From NCBI GenBank assembly GCA_002084805.1, contig NBMC01000004.1, forward strand, positions 28,915 to 92,914: a stretch of DNA of 64,000 nt, given 5' to 3'. The notes under the pieces are model-generated. The model saw only the letters and a list, made by a program, of their open reading frames with translations, searched no databases and had not been told where the DNA came from. This document shows, piece by piece, positions 55,862 through 64,000 of the stretch. The first letter of the stretch is position 1, and each line of letters opens with the position of its first letter. The position numbers and the translations under genes were made by a program. This DNA comes from Spirochaetaceae bacterium 4572_59. Its GTDB lineage: Bacteria > Spirochaetota > Spirochaetia > DSM-2461.

Positions 55862-56668
55862 TTACTCTTCCTCTTTGGATTTTTCTTCTTCAATCTGCAT
55901 TTCCAGATCCGCCAGTTTTAAGGTCATGGACTGAATACTCTTTTCCAGACGGGTTTTCTGAGATTCCAGACGTTTTATGGTCATTACCGGTGCAGGTTTT
56001 TCCTTACGGATAGTTTGTTTTACCATATCCTGACTTTGTCCTTCCTTGAAGGCATTTTCCATCTCTTTCCGTTTGGCCGGTTCTTTCACACCGGCAACAA
56101 TTTTCATGTTTTCATAACCGATTTCAGGGTCCACATCCATGGCATAAACTTTCATGATAGATTTAGCTGAGTTCCGATTCATACCAAGTGCTCGATCAAC
56201 GTAATCTTCAAAAATAGCGTGATTCTGCTGACAGAGATCCAGAGCCTGAATGAGGAGCTTTCCAAAGTCTTTCATAACCTGTCCATTCACGGACATGAAT
56301 TTCCCTTTAATTTCGCTGGTCAGTTCTTTGAACCGGTTATCTTCTTCAAAGACATTGATATAGATACCAATTTTCTCAGCTTTTTTCAGAAGTCTGTGAA
56401 AGATGTCCCAGAAGAGTACCGTATGAGCACGGGAGGTAACCTGACCCTCATGCTGGGTAAACTGAATGTGATGAGCGAACTCATGAATGGCTGTATAAAT
56501 AAGCGCATTATCGTCTGTGAAATTTTTATTATGTATAATTATTTCCTGCTTTTCAGGATGATAGAGGCCATCTACTTTTTTACTGTTTTTTCCGGAAAAA
56601 ACAAGTGAAAAATCAATAACTTCCGAATCAATCTGAAGCAGTTTTTCTTTAACCTGATCCTGATTCAT
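55862..56668 (-). CDS. HExxH-motif protein of unknown function (putative metallopeptidase-like)
   Basis: 268 residues, no signal peptide or helix. HEFAHHIQF gives HExxH at residues 62-66 inside a helical context, after a beta-rich start that mentions YHPEKQEIIIHNKNF, so a zincin-like catalytic site is plausible. An obvious third metal ligand is not certain (E/H candidates follow at ~100-115). The last 60 residues form a Lys/Glu-rich coiled coil (LEKSIQSMTLKLADLEMQIE). I do not recognise a named family. AAAGG precedes the ATG; the stop is 2 nt from udk. Confidence 0.6.
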   Translation of the reverse strand: MNQDQVKEKLLQIDSEVIDFSLVFSGKNSKKVDGLYHPEKQEIIIHNKNFTDDNALIYTAIHEFAHHIQFTQHEGQVTSRAHTVLFWDIFHRLLKKAEKIGIYINVFEEDNRFKELTSEIKGKFMSVNGQVMKDFGKLLIQALDLCQQNHAIFEDYVDRALGMNRNSAKSIMKVYAMDVDPEIGYENMKIVAGVKEPAKRKEMENAFKEGQSQDMVKQTIRKEKPAPVMTIKRLESQKTRLEKSIQSMTLKLADLEMQIEEEKSKEEE

Positions 56669-56777
56669 ATTGTGTACCTTTCTTGAATTGGAATTTTGTC
56701 TCTACTCTACTTGGAACAGCCCGATTTGTCCAGATCGTCCGCTAGAAATACAGGGCGTCCTATGATAGGATCGATCC

Positions 56778-58664
56778 ATGAATTTAATATCAATTGATAA
56801 GCTTAGCATATCCAAGGGCGGACGGATTCTTATTGAAGATGCCTCCTTCGGAATAGATACAGGCGATAGAATAGCCCTGATAGGAACAAACGGTTCCGGA
56901 AAATCCAGTCTTTTGAAGGTCTTAACGGGTCAGGAACAACCGGATGACGGTACGGTCTCCCGAAATAATTCTCTTTACTTGAGCCAGGTAGACCAGCATC
57001 CCCACTTTAAAGAGGGGGAAACTATTCTGGATTTTATTTTCCGTGACGCCACCCCGCAGATGGAACTGGTCAGAGAGTACGAATCGCTAACTGAAAAAAT
57101 GGCCCATGGAGACTCCAGTGAAGAGCTTATGGAAAAGTTTCATGATCTGACCGATCAAATGGAGAAGCTGGATGCCTGGGCTCTGGAAGGCCGGATCAAA
57201 TCTTTTCTGATGGAACTGAAACTTAGCAATTTTCATGCAGAAATGAATAGCCTCTCAGGTGGAATGGTTAAAAAGGCGGCTCTTGTCAGGGCCCTCAGCC
57301 AGGACTTTAATCTGCTGATTCTTGATGAACCAACCAACCACCTGGATATCCCCACCATTGAATGGCTGCAGGAATATCTGTCCAAACAGGATAAAGCCTT
57401 TATTCTGGTGACCCATGACCGTTATTTTCTAGAAGGAATTTGCGAGAGAATTGTAGAAATAGATGATCAGAGCATTTATCAGTATAAGGGTAACTACAGC
57501 CGCTACCTGGAACAGAAGGCGGTCCGGCAGAATATCGAAGAGCGCAAACAATCCCGTATTCAGACAATTCTGAGGAATGAACTTAAATGGATTCAGCGAG
57601 GCCCTCGCGCCCGTGCCGGTAAGGATAAAAAAAGAACGGAAAACTTCTACAATCTGATGGATCAACGTGAAAACGAACAGATCAGCAGTGCTGAGTTCTC
57701 CTCATCCTACAGACGCCTTGGAAAAAAGATTCTTCAGCTGAAAAATATCGGCTTTGCCTATGATAGACATACGATTATAAATCCCTTCTCCTACCAGTTC
57801 CGCCGGGGTGAAAGAATTGGACTGATCGGACCTAACGGATCGGGTAAGACAACATTCCTGAATCTGATCAGTGAAAGGTTACAGCCTGATGACGGAATTA
57901 TCGACAAGGGACTCAACACCCACTTCGGCTACTTCGACCAAACAGGAACGATCCTCGATGGTGAGCAGAAAGTCATAGACTATTTGACAGAGTATGCCGA
58001 AACCATAACCCTGAGCGACGGCTCCCGGCTGACCCCCTCACAACTGCTGGACCGATTTCTCTTTCCCAAAGCTCTCTACTATACCCCTATCAAAGATATT
58101 TCCGGAGGGGAGAGGCGCAGACTTTATCTGATCAGGATACTGCTGACCAACCCCAACTTTCTTCTCTTTGACGAACCGACCAATGATCTGGACCTTCAGA
58201 CATTGACTATGCTAGAGGAGTATCTGCAGGAGTTCCCCGGCTGTGTGATACTGGTATCCCATGACCGCTATTTTCTGGACAGGGTAACGGATTTCCAGTT
58301 TGTCTTTGACGGAAAGGGCAATATCAGCGGCTATGCGGGAAACTACTCCGATTATAAGGCTGCCGACCTGGACGAAAAAACCCAGAAAAAACAACAGCAG
58401 AAACAAAAAAAAAGTGAAACAAGGCAAAAGGTTAAAACAGAATCCCCCCGGAAACTCAATTTCAAGGAGAAACGGGAACTGGAATCGATAGAAGATGAGA
58501 TTCTTGAAATGGAAGGTGAAATTGAAGAACTGGAAAAGAGATTCAGTTCAGGATTCGACGGTAGCAATAACAAAGATACGGTTAAATTCTACAATGATAA
58601 AAAGAACCTGGTGGAATTAAAATATGCCAGGTGGGAAGAATTGGCGGCTCTGGATCAGGGCTGA
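56778..58664 (+). CDS. uup: ABC-F family ATPase, Uup type
   Basis: 628 residues with two ABC ATPase domains and no membrane part. Walker A motifs are GTNGSGKSSL and GPNGSGKTTF. Signatures are LSGGMVKKAALVRAL and ISGGERRRLYLIRIL, with DEPTNHLD and DEPTNDLD. The linker contains RNELKWIQRGPRARAGKDKK, the Uup-type feature, and a C-terminal ~80-residue coiled coil matches the Uup DNA/ribosome-binding tail. It acts on ribosomes or stalled translation, or on DNA in some reports. Confidence 0.93.
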   Translation: MNLISIDKLSISKGGRILIEDASFGIDTGDRIALIGTNGSGKSSLLKVLTGQEQPDDGTVSRNNSLYLSQVDQHPHFKEGETILDFIFRDATPQMELVREYESLTEKMAHGDSSEELMEKFHDLTDQMEKLDAWALEGRIKSFLMELKLSNFHAEMNSLSGGMVKKAALVRALSQDFNLLILDEPTNHLDIPTIEWLQEYLSKQDKAFILVTHDRYFLEGICERIVEIDDQSIYQYKGNYSRYLEQKAVRQNIEERKQSRIQTILRNELKWIQRGPRARAGKDKKRTENFYNLMDQRENEQISSAEFSSSYRRLGKKILQLKNIGFAYDRHTIINPFSYQFRRGERIGLIGPNGSGKTTFLNLISERLQPDDGIIDKGLNTHFGYFDQTGTILDGEQKVIDYLTEYAETITLSDGSRLTPSQLLDRFLFPKALYYTPIKDISGGERRRLYLIRILLTNPNFLLFDEPTNDLDLQTLTMLEEYLQEFPGCVILVSHDRYFLDRVTDFQFVFDGKGNISGYAGNYSDYKAADLDEKTQKKQQQKQKKSETRQKVKTESPRKLNFKEKRELESIEDEILEMEGEIEELEKRFSSGFDGSNNKDTVKFYNDKKNLVELKYARWEELAALDQG

Positions 58665-58701
58665 TCCCCCTTATAGAGAAATCAGCCCCAAAGCTCTTGC
58701 C

Positions 58702-59907
58702 CTACTCCTGCCATTCCATCCATTTCTGAAGGACCCTGTCGCGCAGTTTCTGAAAGAAGTTCCCTTCGGGAATATTTCTTCCGGCGTGTACGGGAACCTC
58801 ATCCAGCAGAACCGAACCAATATAGTAACGGATCGACCCTATTATATCATCGGAAAGCACGGGAGCCGTAATCTGCTGCTCAAGGCTGACCATGGAGTAC
58901 ACTGAACAGAGTTCCCCCTCCCGCAGCAGGGCGGCTGCCCCTTCGGGAACAATCGGGACCAGATCTGTTTCGCTGCCCATCCAGACCCTCAGTTCCGGCA
59001 GAACAGGTTCAGCCAACTCCTCGGATTTATAGTTGTCAAATCCGTAGTCCAGTAGAGAGGCGGATTCTTCCGCCCGCCGCAGAAGACCCTGAAAATAGGA
59101 TTCCCGTCTGATCCCCATTATAACTGAGATCAAACGGGTATCCTGCCTCCGGGCAGTTGCAGAAAAGTTAAACCCTGATTCATCGATATAACCGGTTTTA
59201 AGACCGTCAATCCCTTCATAAGAGCCAAGTAGTTTATTTGTATTGTTCTTCTTTCTGGGAACCTTAATACGAAAAGACCTGTCCTCAGGCATATTGTCCG
59301 GCAAGGGATAAACCAGATAAGGAACAGAGTGCAGTTCTACCAGGGCTTCAGGGTAATCCTGAATATAGTGCCTGGCCAGAAGGGCATACTCTTCGGCTGT
59401 AACAAGATTGTACTCACTCCAACCGTCAGGATCTACAAAGCAAGTTTCCCTTAAACCAAGTTCCTCGGCTTTCCTGTTCATCTTATCTACAAAAGCATCG
59501 ACTCCCGGACCGATCAGATCGGCCAGAGCGTAGGCGGCATCATTGCCTGAGGCAATTGCCAGACCTTCCATCAATCCCAGAACAGAGACCTCCTGCCCCT
59601 CTTCCAGCAGCATAAGAGAGGACCGGGGCGGACGGGAAAAGGAAGAACCTACTTCATCTATCGTGATGATTCTTTCCTTTTCAAGACGGCCCTCCCGTAT
59701 GGCATCATATGTCAGATAGAGAGTCATAACCTTGGCCATGGAAGCGGGAGGAATAGGAACATTCCCATCTTTTTCATATAGAATACGACCTGTTTCATAA
59801 TCCATCAGGACTGCGGACTGGGCGGAGATGATCCCGGAAAGGGCGTCTCCTCCCCAGAGAGAGAAACTGAACAGAAGAGTAAGTATAATCGGGTGTAATC
59901 TTTTCAT
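58702..59907 (-). CDS. dacA: D-alanyl-D-alanine carboxypeptidase (DacA/PBP5 type)
   Basis: Peptidoglycan maturation enzyme, 401 residues. A signal sequence (~1-22) is followed by the active Ser in PPASMAKVMTL (SxxK near residue 58), SGNDAAY (SxN near 118) and LKTGYIDESG (KTG near 232). The C-terminal domain and amphipathic end FFQKLRDRVLQKWMEW could anchor it to the membrane. Start overlaps the aminopeptidase stop by one base (TAATG). Convergent with uup. Confidence 0.94.
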   Translation of the reverse strand: MKRLHPIILTLLFSFSLWGGDALSGIISAQSAVLMDYETGRILYEKDGNVPIPPASMAKVMTLYLTYDAIREGRLEKERIITIDEVGSSFSRPPRSSLMLLEEGQEVSVLGLMEGLAIASGNDAAYALADLIGPGVDAFVDKMNRKAEELGLRETCFVDPDGWSEYNLVTAEEYALLARHYIQDYPEALVELHSVPYLVYPLPDNMPEDRSFRIKVPRKKNNTNKLLGSYEGIDGLKTGYIDESGFNFSATARRQDTRLISVIMGIRRESYFQGLLRRAEESASLLDYGFDNYKSEELAEPVLPELRVWMGSETDLVPIVPEGAAALLREGELCSVYSMVSLEQQITAPVLSDDIIGSIRYYIGSVLLDEVPVHAGRNIPEGNFFQKLRDRVLQKWMEWQE

Positions 59908-61196
59908 TATTTACCGGACTGCCTCAAATGACACTGCAGAACCGAGATCATATCCTGATGATCAGACACTCCCGCAGTCTCTCTGATACTGTGCATACTC
60001 CACATGGGATTGCCCACATCAACAGAGGGGATTCCCATACGGGACGCCGCAATGGGTCCAAGTGATTTTCCGCCTCGCAGATCAGAGCGGTTCAGATAGC
60101 TTTGACAGTTGACCCCTGCACCCCTACACAAAAGGCGGAACTGCGCCGCCGTTTCGCCCGTGGTTGAGTAGTTCCAGTTGGCATTCACCTTTAAAACAGG
60201 ACCCCCATTCAAGACAGGGGCATAGGCCTCATCATGAAGTTTAGCAAAATTTGGATGAACCGCATGAGCCCCGTCTGCACTGATCATAAAAGAGGCCGGG
60301 CAGCTGCGCAGATAGTCCTCACGGATCCCCCCTGAAGCCAGCACAATCCTTTCCATCACATGTTCCAGAAAAGCCGAATCGGCACCATGGGGTGTTCTGC
60401 TTCCGATCTCTTCATTATCAAAGAGGGCGGTCAGTGTTACAGCATCCTGCCCGGAGACAGAGACGGCCGCTTCAAGGGCTGCATGGCAGGTGGCCAGGTT
60501 ATCAATCCGACCCGAACTGAAGTACTCTTTATTCCAGCCAGTCAGAGACGCTTTTTGTGTATCATAGGCAATAATGTCCGCATCAAGGATGGCATCTTCT
60601 TCCAGATTCACCTCTTTGGCAATCAGCTGATGGACCGATTGAAGCTTGTCACCGCCAGAGGCCGTGATGAGAAGAGAGAGCTGAGACTGAGGGTTATATT
60701 CAAAGCCCTGGTTTAGCTCCCGGTTGAGGTGGATAGCCGGATTGGGAATCATTACAGAAGCATCATCTTTCCGGTAAAGTCTGGACTCGATTCCTTTTTC
60801 TGTTTTGACAACAACACGCCCTGCCAGAGAAAGGTCCCGGTCCAGCCATGTAGAAAGGATGGGACCACCCAAAACCTCGATACCAGTTTTATAAACCCCC
60901 TGCGATTCTTTCAACTTTCCGCTTTTCAGGCGGAAGGCGGGACTGTCCGTATGAGCCGTAATAATTCTAAAACCCGTGAAAGAGGGCATAAGTTTACCCG
61001 TATTAAATGCTAGAAGACTGCTACCGTTACGAATAACATAATATCCTGTGTCTGCCTGAAGATCCCAGGAATCCTGCTCTGATAGTTCCTGCCAACCATT
61101 CTTTTTCAATCGCACAGCTGACTCTGCAACAGCATGATAGGGTGAGGGAGATCTGTCCAGATAATCCAGCAGATCGTTAATATTTCTGTTTTTCAT
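59907..61196 (-). CDS. apeB: M18 family aminopeptidase (aspartyl-type)
   Basis: 429 residues, cytosolic. Metal-site motifs are TAHTDSPAFRLKSG near residue 85, FDNEEIGSRTPHGADS near 265, SADGAHAVHPNF near 320 and the C-terminal MHSIRETAG. These give the M18 dinuclear zinc site. It removes acidic or neutral N-terminal residues. 9 nt after the BI-1 family gene on the same strand and overlapping dacA. Confidence 0.94.
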   Translation of the reverse strand: MKNRNINDLLDYLDRSPSPYHAVAESAVRLKKNGWQELSEQDSWDLQADTGYYVIRNGSSLLAFNTGKLMPSFTGFRIITAHTDSPAFRLKSGKLKESQGVYKTGIEVLGGPILSTWLDRDLSLAGRVVVKTEKGIESRLYRKDDASVMIPNPAIHLNRELNQGFEYNPQSQLSLLITASGGDKLQSVHQLIAKEVNLEEDAILDADIIAYDTQKASLTGWNKEYFSSGRIDNLATCHAALEAAVSVSGQDAVTLTALFDNEEIGSRTPHGADSAFLEHVMERIVLASGGIREDYLRSCPASFMISADGAHAVHPNFAKLHDEAYAPVLNGGPVLKVNANWNYSTTGETAAQFRLLCRGAGVNCQSYLNRSDLRGGKSLGPIAASRMGIPSVDVGNPMWSMHSIRETAGVSDHQDMISVLQCHLRQSGK

Positions 61197-61205
61197 TGTT
61201 ACAGA

Positions 61206-61910
61206 TTAGTTCCGTCTTCCCATAATCCGCAGGATAAAAAGAAACATATTGATGAAATCAAGGTACAGCTTCAATGCCCCCATAATAGACAGTTTGATAA
61301 AATCATTTTCATTAGACCGGCTGCTCATATTACGACTCATATTTTTAATCATCTGTGTATCGTATGCAGTTAAAGCGGTAAAAAGAATAACACCAGCATA
61401 AGAGATCAGATAATCCAGTCCAGAACTTCTCAAGAAAAAGTTTACAAGAGAGGCGGCAATCAGACCAATCAGCCCCATCATCAGATAATGACTCATGCCG
61501 GAAAGATCACGTTTGGTAGTCACAGCATAAAGACTGATAGCTCCAAACATGGTAGCTGTCGCAAAAAAGGCATTATAAACTGTTCCCAGACCATACATTA
61601 GAAAGATACTGGATAGATTTATACCATTAAGAGCGGCGTAAACACAAAAACTGATCACAGCGGACTGTACGGACATCTTCATAATACGTGAGGACAGACG
61701 GAAAACCAGGACCAGTTCTCCAATAATCAGACCGAACATAAGCATGGGATTTCTCATTAACTGATAAAATAGTGCGGTTCCGACAAAAGATCTGGCCACC
61801 ATAGCCGTTAGAAAAAGACCCGCGGTCATCCAGAGATATACATTTTTCAATATGGTTCGATCCTGAGCTGCAGCCTGTGACTTAACACTCATAAAAGCAT
61901 TGTTATTCAT
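61206..61910 (-). CDS. Bax inhibitor-1 / YccA family membrane protein
   Basis: 234 residues with seven hydrophobic helices. TAYDTQMIKNMSRN near residue 190 and the C-terminal ALKLYLDFINMFLFILRIMG contain the BI-1 family YDT and Asp pair that form the pH-sensing lock. ILKNVYLWMTAGLFLTAM starts the core. The bacterial homologue YetJ is a calcium leak channel. It is the first gene of a three-gene run with apeB and dacA. Confidence 0.92.
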   Translation of the reverse strand: MNNNAFMSVKSQAAAQDRTILKNVYLWMTAGLFLTAMVARSFVGTALFYQLMRNPMLMFGLIIGELVLVFRLSSRIMKMSVQSAVISFCVYAALNGINLSSIFLMYGLGTVYNAFFATATMFGAISLYAVTTKRDLSGMSHYLMMGLIGLIAASLVNFFLRSSGLDYLISYAGVILFTALTAYDTQMIKNMSRNMSSRSNENDFIKLSIMGALKLYLDFINMFLFILRIMGRRN

Positions 61911-62040
61911 AAATAGAAACTCCTCATTTGCATCAGGAACTTTATCAAGTATGGAATATCCTGTTGCTGGTTTTAATATACTAATAATTCTAAGAAAAAC
62001 AAAGACGAAGAAGGGTTCAAAAAAAAATTAACTATTTCTG

Positions 62041-62089
62041 TTGATAGAAACATCTAATAGGTAAATAATAGCTATAATGTTTCTATCAA
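62041..62089 (+). promoter_or_regulatory. Perfect 13-bp inverted repeat upstream of the decayed ABC operon
   Basis: TTGATAGAAACAT (62041-62053) and ATGTTTCTATCAA (62077-62089) are exact arms with a 23-nt spacer. A TATAAT (62073-62078) overlaps the second arm and the lipoprotein ATG is 34 nt after it, so this looks like an operator at the promoter. It outlives the genes it controlled. Likely repressor site for a transporter regulon; the ligand is unknown. Confidence 0.6.
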
Positions 62090-62111
62090 TAAAAACACCC
62101 AGGAGAATAAA

Positions 62112-62255
62112 ATGAAATCTGGAATTTTAAAAGTTGCCGCTATGACAACTATAGATTTTAGCTTATTGGCCGGGTGCAGCAAGAGTGATACTGCTGATAC
62201 CAAAGCAGCAGAACCATTAAAAATCGGGATTAGCAAAATCGTAAGTCATTATTGA
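62112..62255 (+). pseudogene. Truncated substrate-binding lipoprotein of an ABC importer (TrpX-like)
   Basis: AGGAG then ATG 62112. Reads MKSGILKVAAMTTIDFSLLA with lipobox LAGC, then KAAEPLKIGISKIVSHY and stop. LKIGISKIVSH is the beginning of the mature PF04392-type (TrpX-like) binding proteins, which run to about 320 residues. The protein ends right after this motif. A short continuation in another frame (IENDELLSK) looks like the original C-terminus, so an internal deletion of most of the gene is inferred. Confidence 0.65.
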
Positions 62256-62294
62256 AAATGACGAACTGCTAAGCAAGTAAAAAAGGATCTTTTT

Positions 62295-62437
62295 ATGATT
62301 GAAGGTATTTTTGTTGAAGGGCTGATATACGGAATTATGGGAAACAGAGCCAACCTGCCCCTTATTAAAGCCAGAACCATCATCTCTGATGTGCTGGCAA
62401 TGACACTATGGGAGGAAAGAAGAAATGATCAGACTAA
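62295..62437 (+). pseudogene. Internally deleted permease of the same ABC importer
   Basis: The frame starts MIEGIFVEGLIYGIM, the usual N-terminus of the TrpY-like permease, and then jumps to NRANLPLIKARTIISDVLAM with only ~50 residues in place of about 300. No membrane-spanning region of useful length remains. The downstream gene starts inside its 3' end (62425), as is normal for the intact operon. Confidence 0.55.
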
Positions 62438-62590
62438 AAAACATCAATATGATTTTTGGAGAAGGAACTCCCAACCGGAATCATGCAGGGTGATTTTATT
62501 ACCATTGTCGGTTCAAACGGATCGGGCAAAACTACCCTCTTTAATACTATTGGCAGAATATTTCAGGAAATACGTAATGAAGGATTTTAA
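62425..62590 (+). pseudogene. Broken ATPase fragment of the same ABC importer
   Basis: ATG 62425 after GGAGG: MIRLKNINMIFGEGTPNRN, then a stop in this frame. The +1 frame continues GDFITIVGSNGSGKTTLFNT, a Walker A in context, then IGRIFQEIRNEGF and stop at 62590. A frameshift and a large deletion removed the signature and Walker B. About 60 codons survive of ~260. Confidence 0.65.
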
Positions 62591-62658
62591 AATGATGAGG
62601 TACTTTTGTCTTAATTGCATTTACTATAAAATGAAACAAATTTAAAAGGAGGATCGAA

Positions 62659-63102
62659 ATGTCTAAAAAAGTAGTAATGGCCAACGACCATGGTGCTGTT
62701 GAACTGAAAGAAGAAGTGAAAACCTTCCTGAAAGGAGCCGGCTATGAGGTATGTGATCTTGGTGTCGCAGCTGAAGAAGCAGCTGATTATCCTGATCAGG
62801 CGGAAAAAGCCTCCAAAGAATACCTGAAAGGTGGTTATGAATTTGGAATCGTCATGTGCGGAACCGGTATCGGTATTTCCATGGCTGCCAATAAGATGGA
62901 CGGCATCCGCTGTGCCCTTCCCCAGAACCTGTTTGCCGCAGAAATGTCAAAAGTTCATAACGATGCAAACTTTATCTCCTTCGGGGGAAGAATTGTATAC
63001 GGCGATTCCGTTGTAGAGATGGTAAAAGTCTTTATGGAAAGTGAGTATGAAGGCGGACGTCACGCCAGACGCGTTGAAAAAATCATGAATCTGGAAAACT
63101 GA
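62659..63102 (+). CDS. rpiB: Ribose-5-phosphate isomerase B
   Basis: 147 residues. ANDHGAVELKEEVKTFL at the start, then DLGVAAEEAADYPD, the active-site MCGTGIGISMAANK near residue 70 (Cys acts as general base) and ARLAHQHN-equivalent FAAEMSKVHNDANFISFGGR. The final segment binds substrate (GGRHARRVEKI). AAAGGAGG precedes the ATG. It links ribose-5-P from nucleoside breakdown to the pentose pathway. Confidence 0.94.
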   Translation: MSKKVVMANDHGAVELKEEVKTFLKGAGYEVCDLGVAAEEAADYPDQAEKASKEYLKGGYEFGIVMCGTGIGISMAANKMDGIRCALPQNLFAAEMSKVHNDANFISFGGRIVYGDSVVEMVKVFMESEYEGGRHARRVEKIMNLEN

Positions 63103-63128
63103 TTTTCTTAGACTCCCGCATCTTTATA

Positions 63129-63700
63129 ATCGAGTAGGCGGGGACCGCAAGGTCCCAACCTCTCACACCACCGTACGTACCGACCGGTATACGGCGGTTC
63201 AACTAAATAGACTGTGGTATCTCCAATCAAGAACCACCCGGTCAGACTCCATACGTTTCGCATGAAGCCTCTTATAGAAATCTGCAACATCGAGTAGTCC
63301 AAAATGATTATGAAGAACCTCATTACTAATAAGATAGTTCATGGATCTTGACATTTTCCAGTAGGAGTTACTCCCGAGCTTCCAGCTCTTCAGAGAAGAA
63401 TTACTAACACCTAATTGTCTCAGGCGATGTTTACGATTCTTTCCATTTTTCCATTGTTTCCATAAATATTGACGGATGCGCCTTCTCGTCCACTCCTTTA
63501 ATTGGCCAAGATATTTCTTCATGGAACCTCTTGCAAAGTATCCAATCCATCCCCGGAATACACTGTTCAGCTCTCTGATAACTGTACCGATCCTCACACC
63601 ACGATTACGTCGAGTGATCAATCTGATTCGATCTTCAAGCTTCTTCAGTTTCTTCTTCTGAGGAATAACCATACCCAGGCAGCAATTCTCAATTTGAAAT
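63129..63700 (-). mobile_element. 5'-truncated group II intron, 3' part with domains V-VI and maturase C-terminus
   Basis: On the minus strand the end reads GAACCGCCGTATACC, a tetraloop, then GGTACGTACGGTGGTGTGAG: a domain V with a two-base CG bulge and a CGC triad in place of AGC. Next is GGGACC-GCAA-GGTCCC-like domain VI and the 3' end CCTACTCGAT at 63129. The intron protein reading frame inside is cut before its reverse-transcriptase domain, and no 5' GUGYG end or domain I is seen to the right edge. The element is therefore a dead 3' fragment. The upstream edge is approximate. Confidence 0.8.
63199..63672 (-). pseudogene. C-terminal fragment of a group II intron reverse transcriptase/maturase
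   Basis: 157 codons. The maturase (GIIM/domain X) core is VIRELNSVFRGWIGYFARGS, followed by LGQLKEWTRRRIRQYLWKQW and the C-terminal NSYWKMSRSMNYLISNEVLH. No RT motifs (YADD etc.) precede it, so about two thirds of the protein is missing. Lies inside the intron fragment and ends upstream of domain V, the normal arrangement. Confidence 0.8.
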
Positions 63701-63838
63701 ATAAATCTGCCCTTTAAATGAGAAGCATCTTTTTTTGAGACCTATCCCACGGATTTTATAGAATTTGAGAAAAAGTTTTTCAGTGAAATTGGGACAAACT
63801 TCAAACACATCTTTAATCTTCCGCATATTTTTATCCAC
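63689..63838 (-). CDS. Small unassigned ORF next to the intron fragment
   Basis: 49 codons from GTG 63838, which has AAGGA at 5 nt, to TGA 63689: MDKNMRKIKDVFEVCPNFTE then LFLKFYKIRGIGLKKR. Basic, helical, not recognised. It may be a remnant of another gene or an accidental frame. Bases 63839-64000 show no gene or repeat that I can support. Confidence 0.2.
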   Translation of the reverse strand: MDKNMRKIKDVFEVCPNFTEKLFLKFYKIRGIGLKKRCFSFKGQIYISN

Positions 63839-64000
63839 CGGGATCCTTCAACTCAAGTCCATTTATCATAAATATAAGAAGGCTCCTGTAAGTTTTAAGT
63901 GGGTAGATAGCATTTGTTGATTTTAGTGAAATCAAGATCAGCCGTTACAAGGTAGGCCATTATTTTGTAGTATTTTAGCGTACTATACCCTCTCGCTTTT

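Noticed and set aside
63895..63960. 21-codon minus-strand ORF near the right edge
   Set aside because: Too short, no ribosome-binding site and no similarity that I recognise.

Overview
The window reads as a chromosomal stretch of a moderately AT-rich bacterium. It is dense with short-spaced, mostly housekeeping operons and has little mobile DNA. Gene content points to a spirochaete, probably a free-living one: a Bmp/TmpC-type nucleoside-binding lipoprotein with its ABC genes, long ankyrin-repeat lipoproteins, RsbU-type sensor phosphatases, HD-GYP and PilZ proteins, and full arginine and aspartokinase genes. This is inference from gene content; no rRNA or marker phylogeny was possible.

Layout. 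1-4.2 kb: an operon for the late steps of cobalamin assembly (cbiB-cobD-cobU-cobT-cobS), entering from the left edge. 4.1-6.3 kb: a PilZ-like protein, a broken hemolysin III gene and an ApbE lipoprotein. 6.4-10.6 kb: two consecutive membrane HAMP-GAF-PP2C phosphatases, the first with an eroded active site. 10.6-14.6 kb: HdeD-like protein, zwf, glnS and a small unknown. 14.7-19.7 kb: a D-2-hydroxyacid dehydrogenase, lysC, a Cys-rich unknown and an amino-acid permease fused to a PTS-EIIA-like domain. 19.8-30 kb: valS, two flavin-type proteins, yajC-secD-secF, groEL without groES, and birA. 30-37.2 kb: a small ankyrin protein, then argR-argC-argB-argD-argG behind an inverted repeat that looks like an ArgR operator, then pgi. 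37.2-40.2 kb: a membrane protein and tex.

40.2-49.4 kb is a nucleoside block. It holds a four-gene Bmp-type nucleoside ABC importer, a decayed toxin/antitoxin-like spot with a hexanucleotide microsatellite, a decayed uroporphyrinogen-decarboxylase-like gene, deoC-deoB, and an enlarged thymidine-kinase-like protein. 49.5-56.7 kb: a large ankyrin lipoprotein, a GC-rich potentially pseudoknotted intergenic block, an HD-GYP protein, a membrane-anchored AlbA_2 protein, udk and an HExxH protein. 56.8-61.9 kb: an ABC-F ATPase (Uup type), dacA, an M18 aminopeptidase and a BI-1 family protein. 62.0-64.0 kb: a shrunken relic of a three-gene ABC operon resembling tryptophan-type importers, rpiB, and a 5'-truncated group II intron carrying the maturase C-terminus.

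The functions fit together. The Bmp importer, udk, the TK-like protein and deoC/deoB would import and salvage nucleosides. Deoxyribose and ribose phosphates would pass to glycolysis and the pentose phosphate pathway, where zwf, pgi and rpiB act. The most unusual items are the paired active/eroded phosphatases, the permease-EIIA fusion, the membrane AlbA_2 protein, the enlarged TK-like protein, the structured block near 52.2 kb, and several genes caught in mid-decay by internal deletion.
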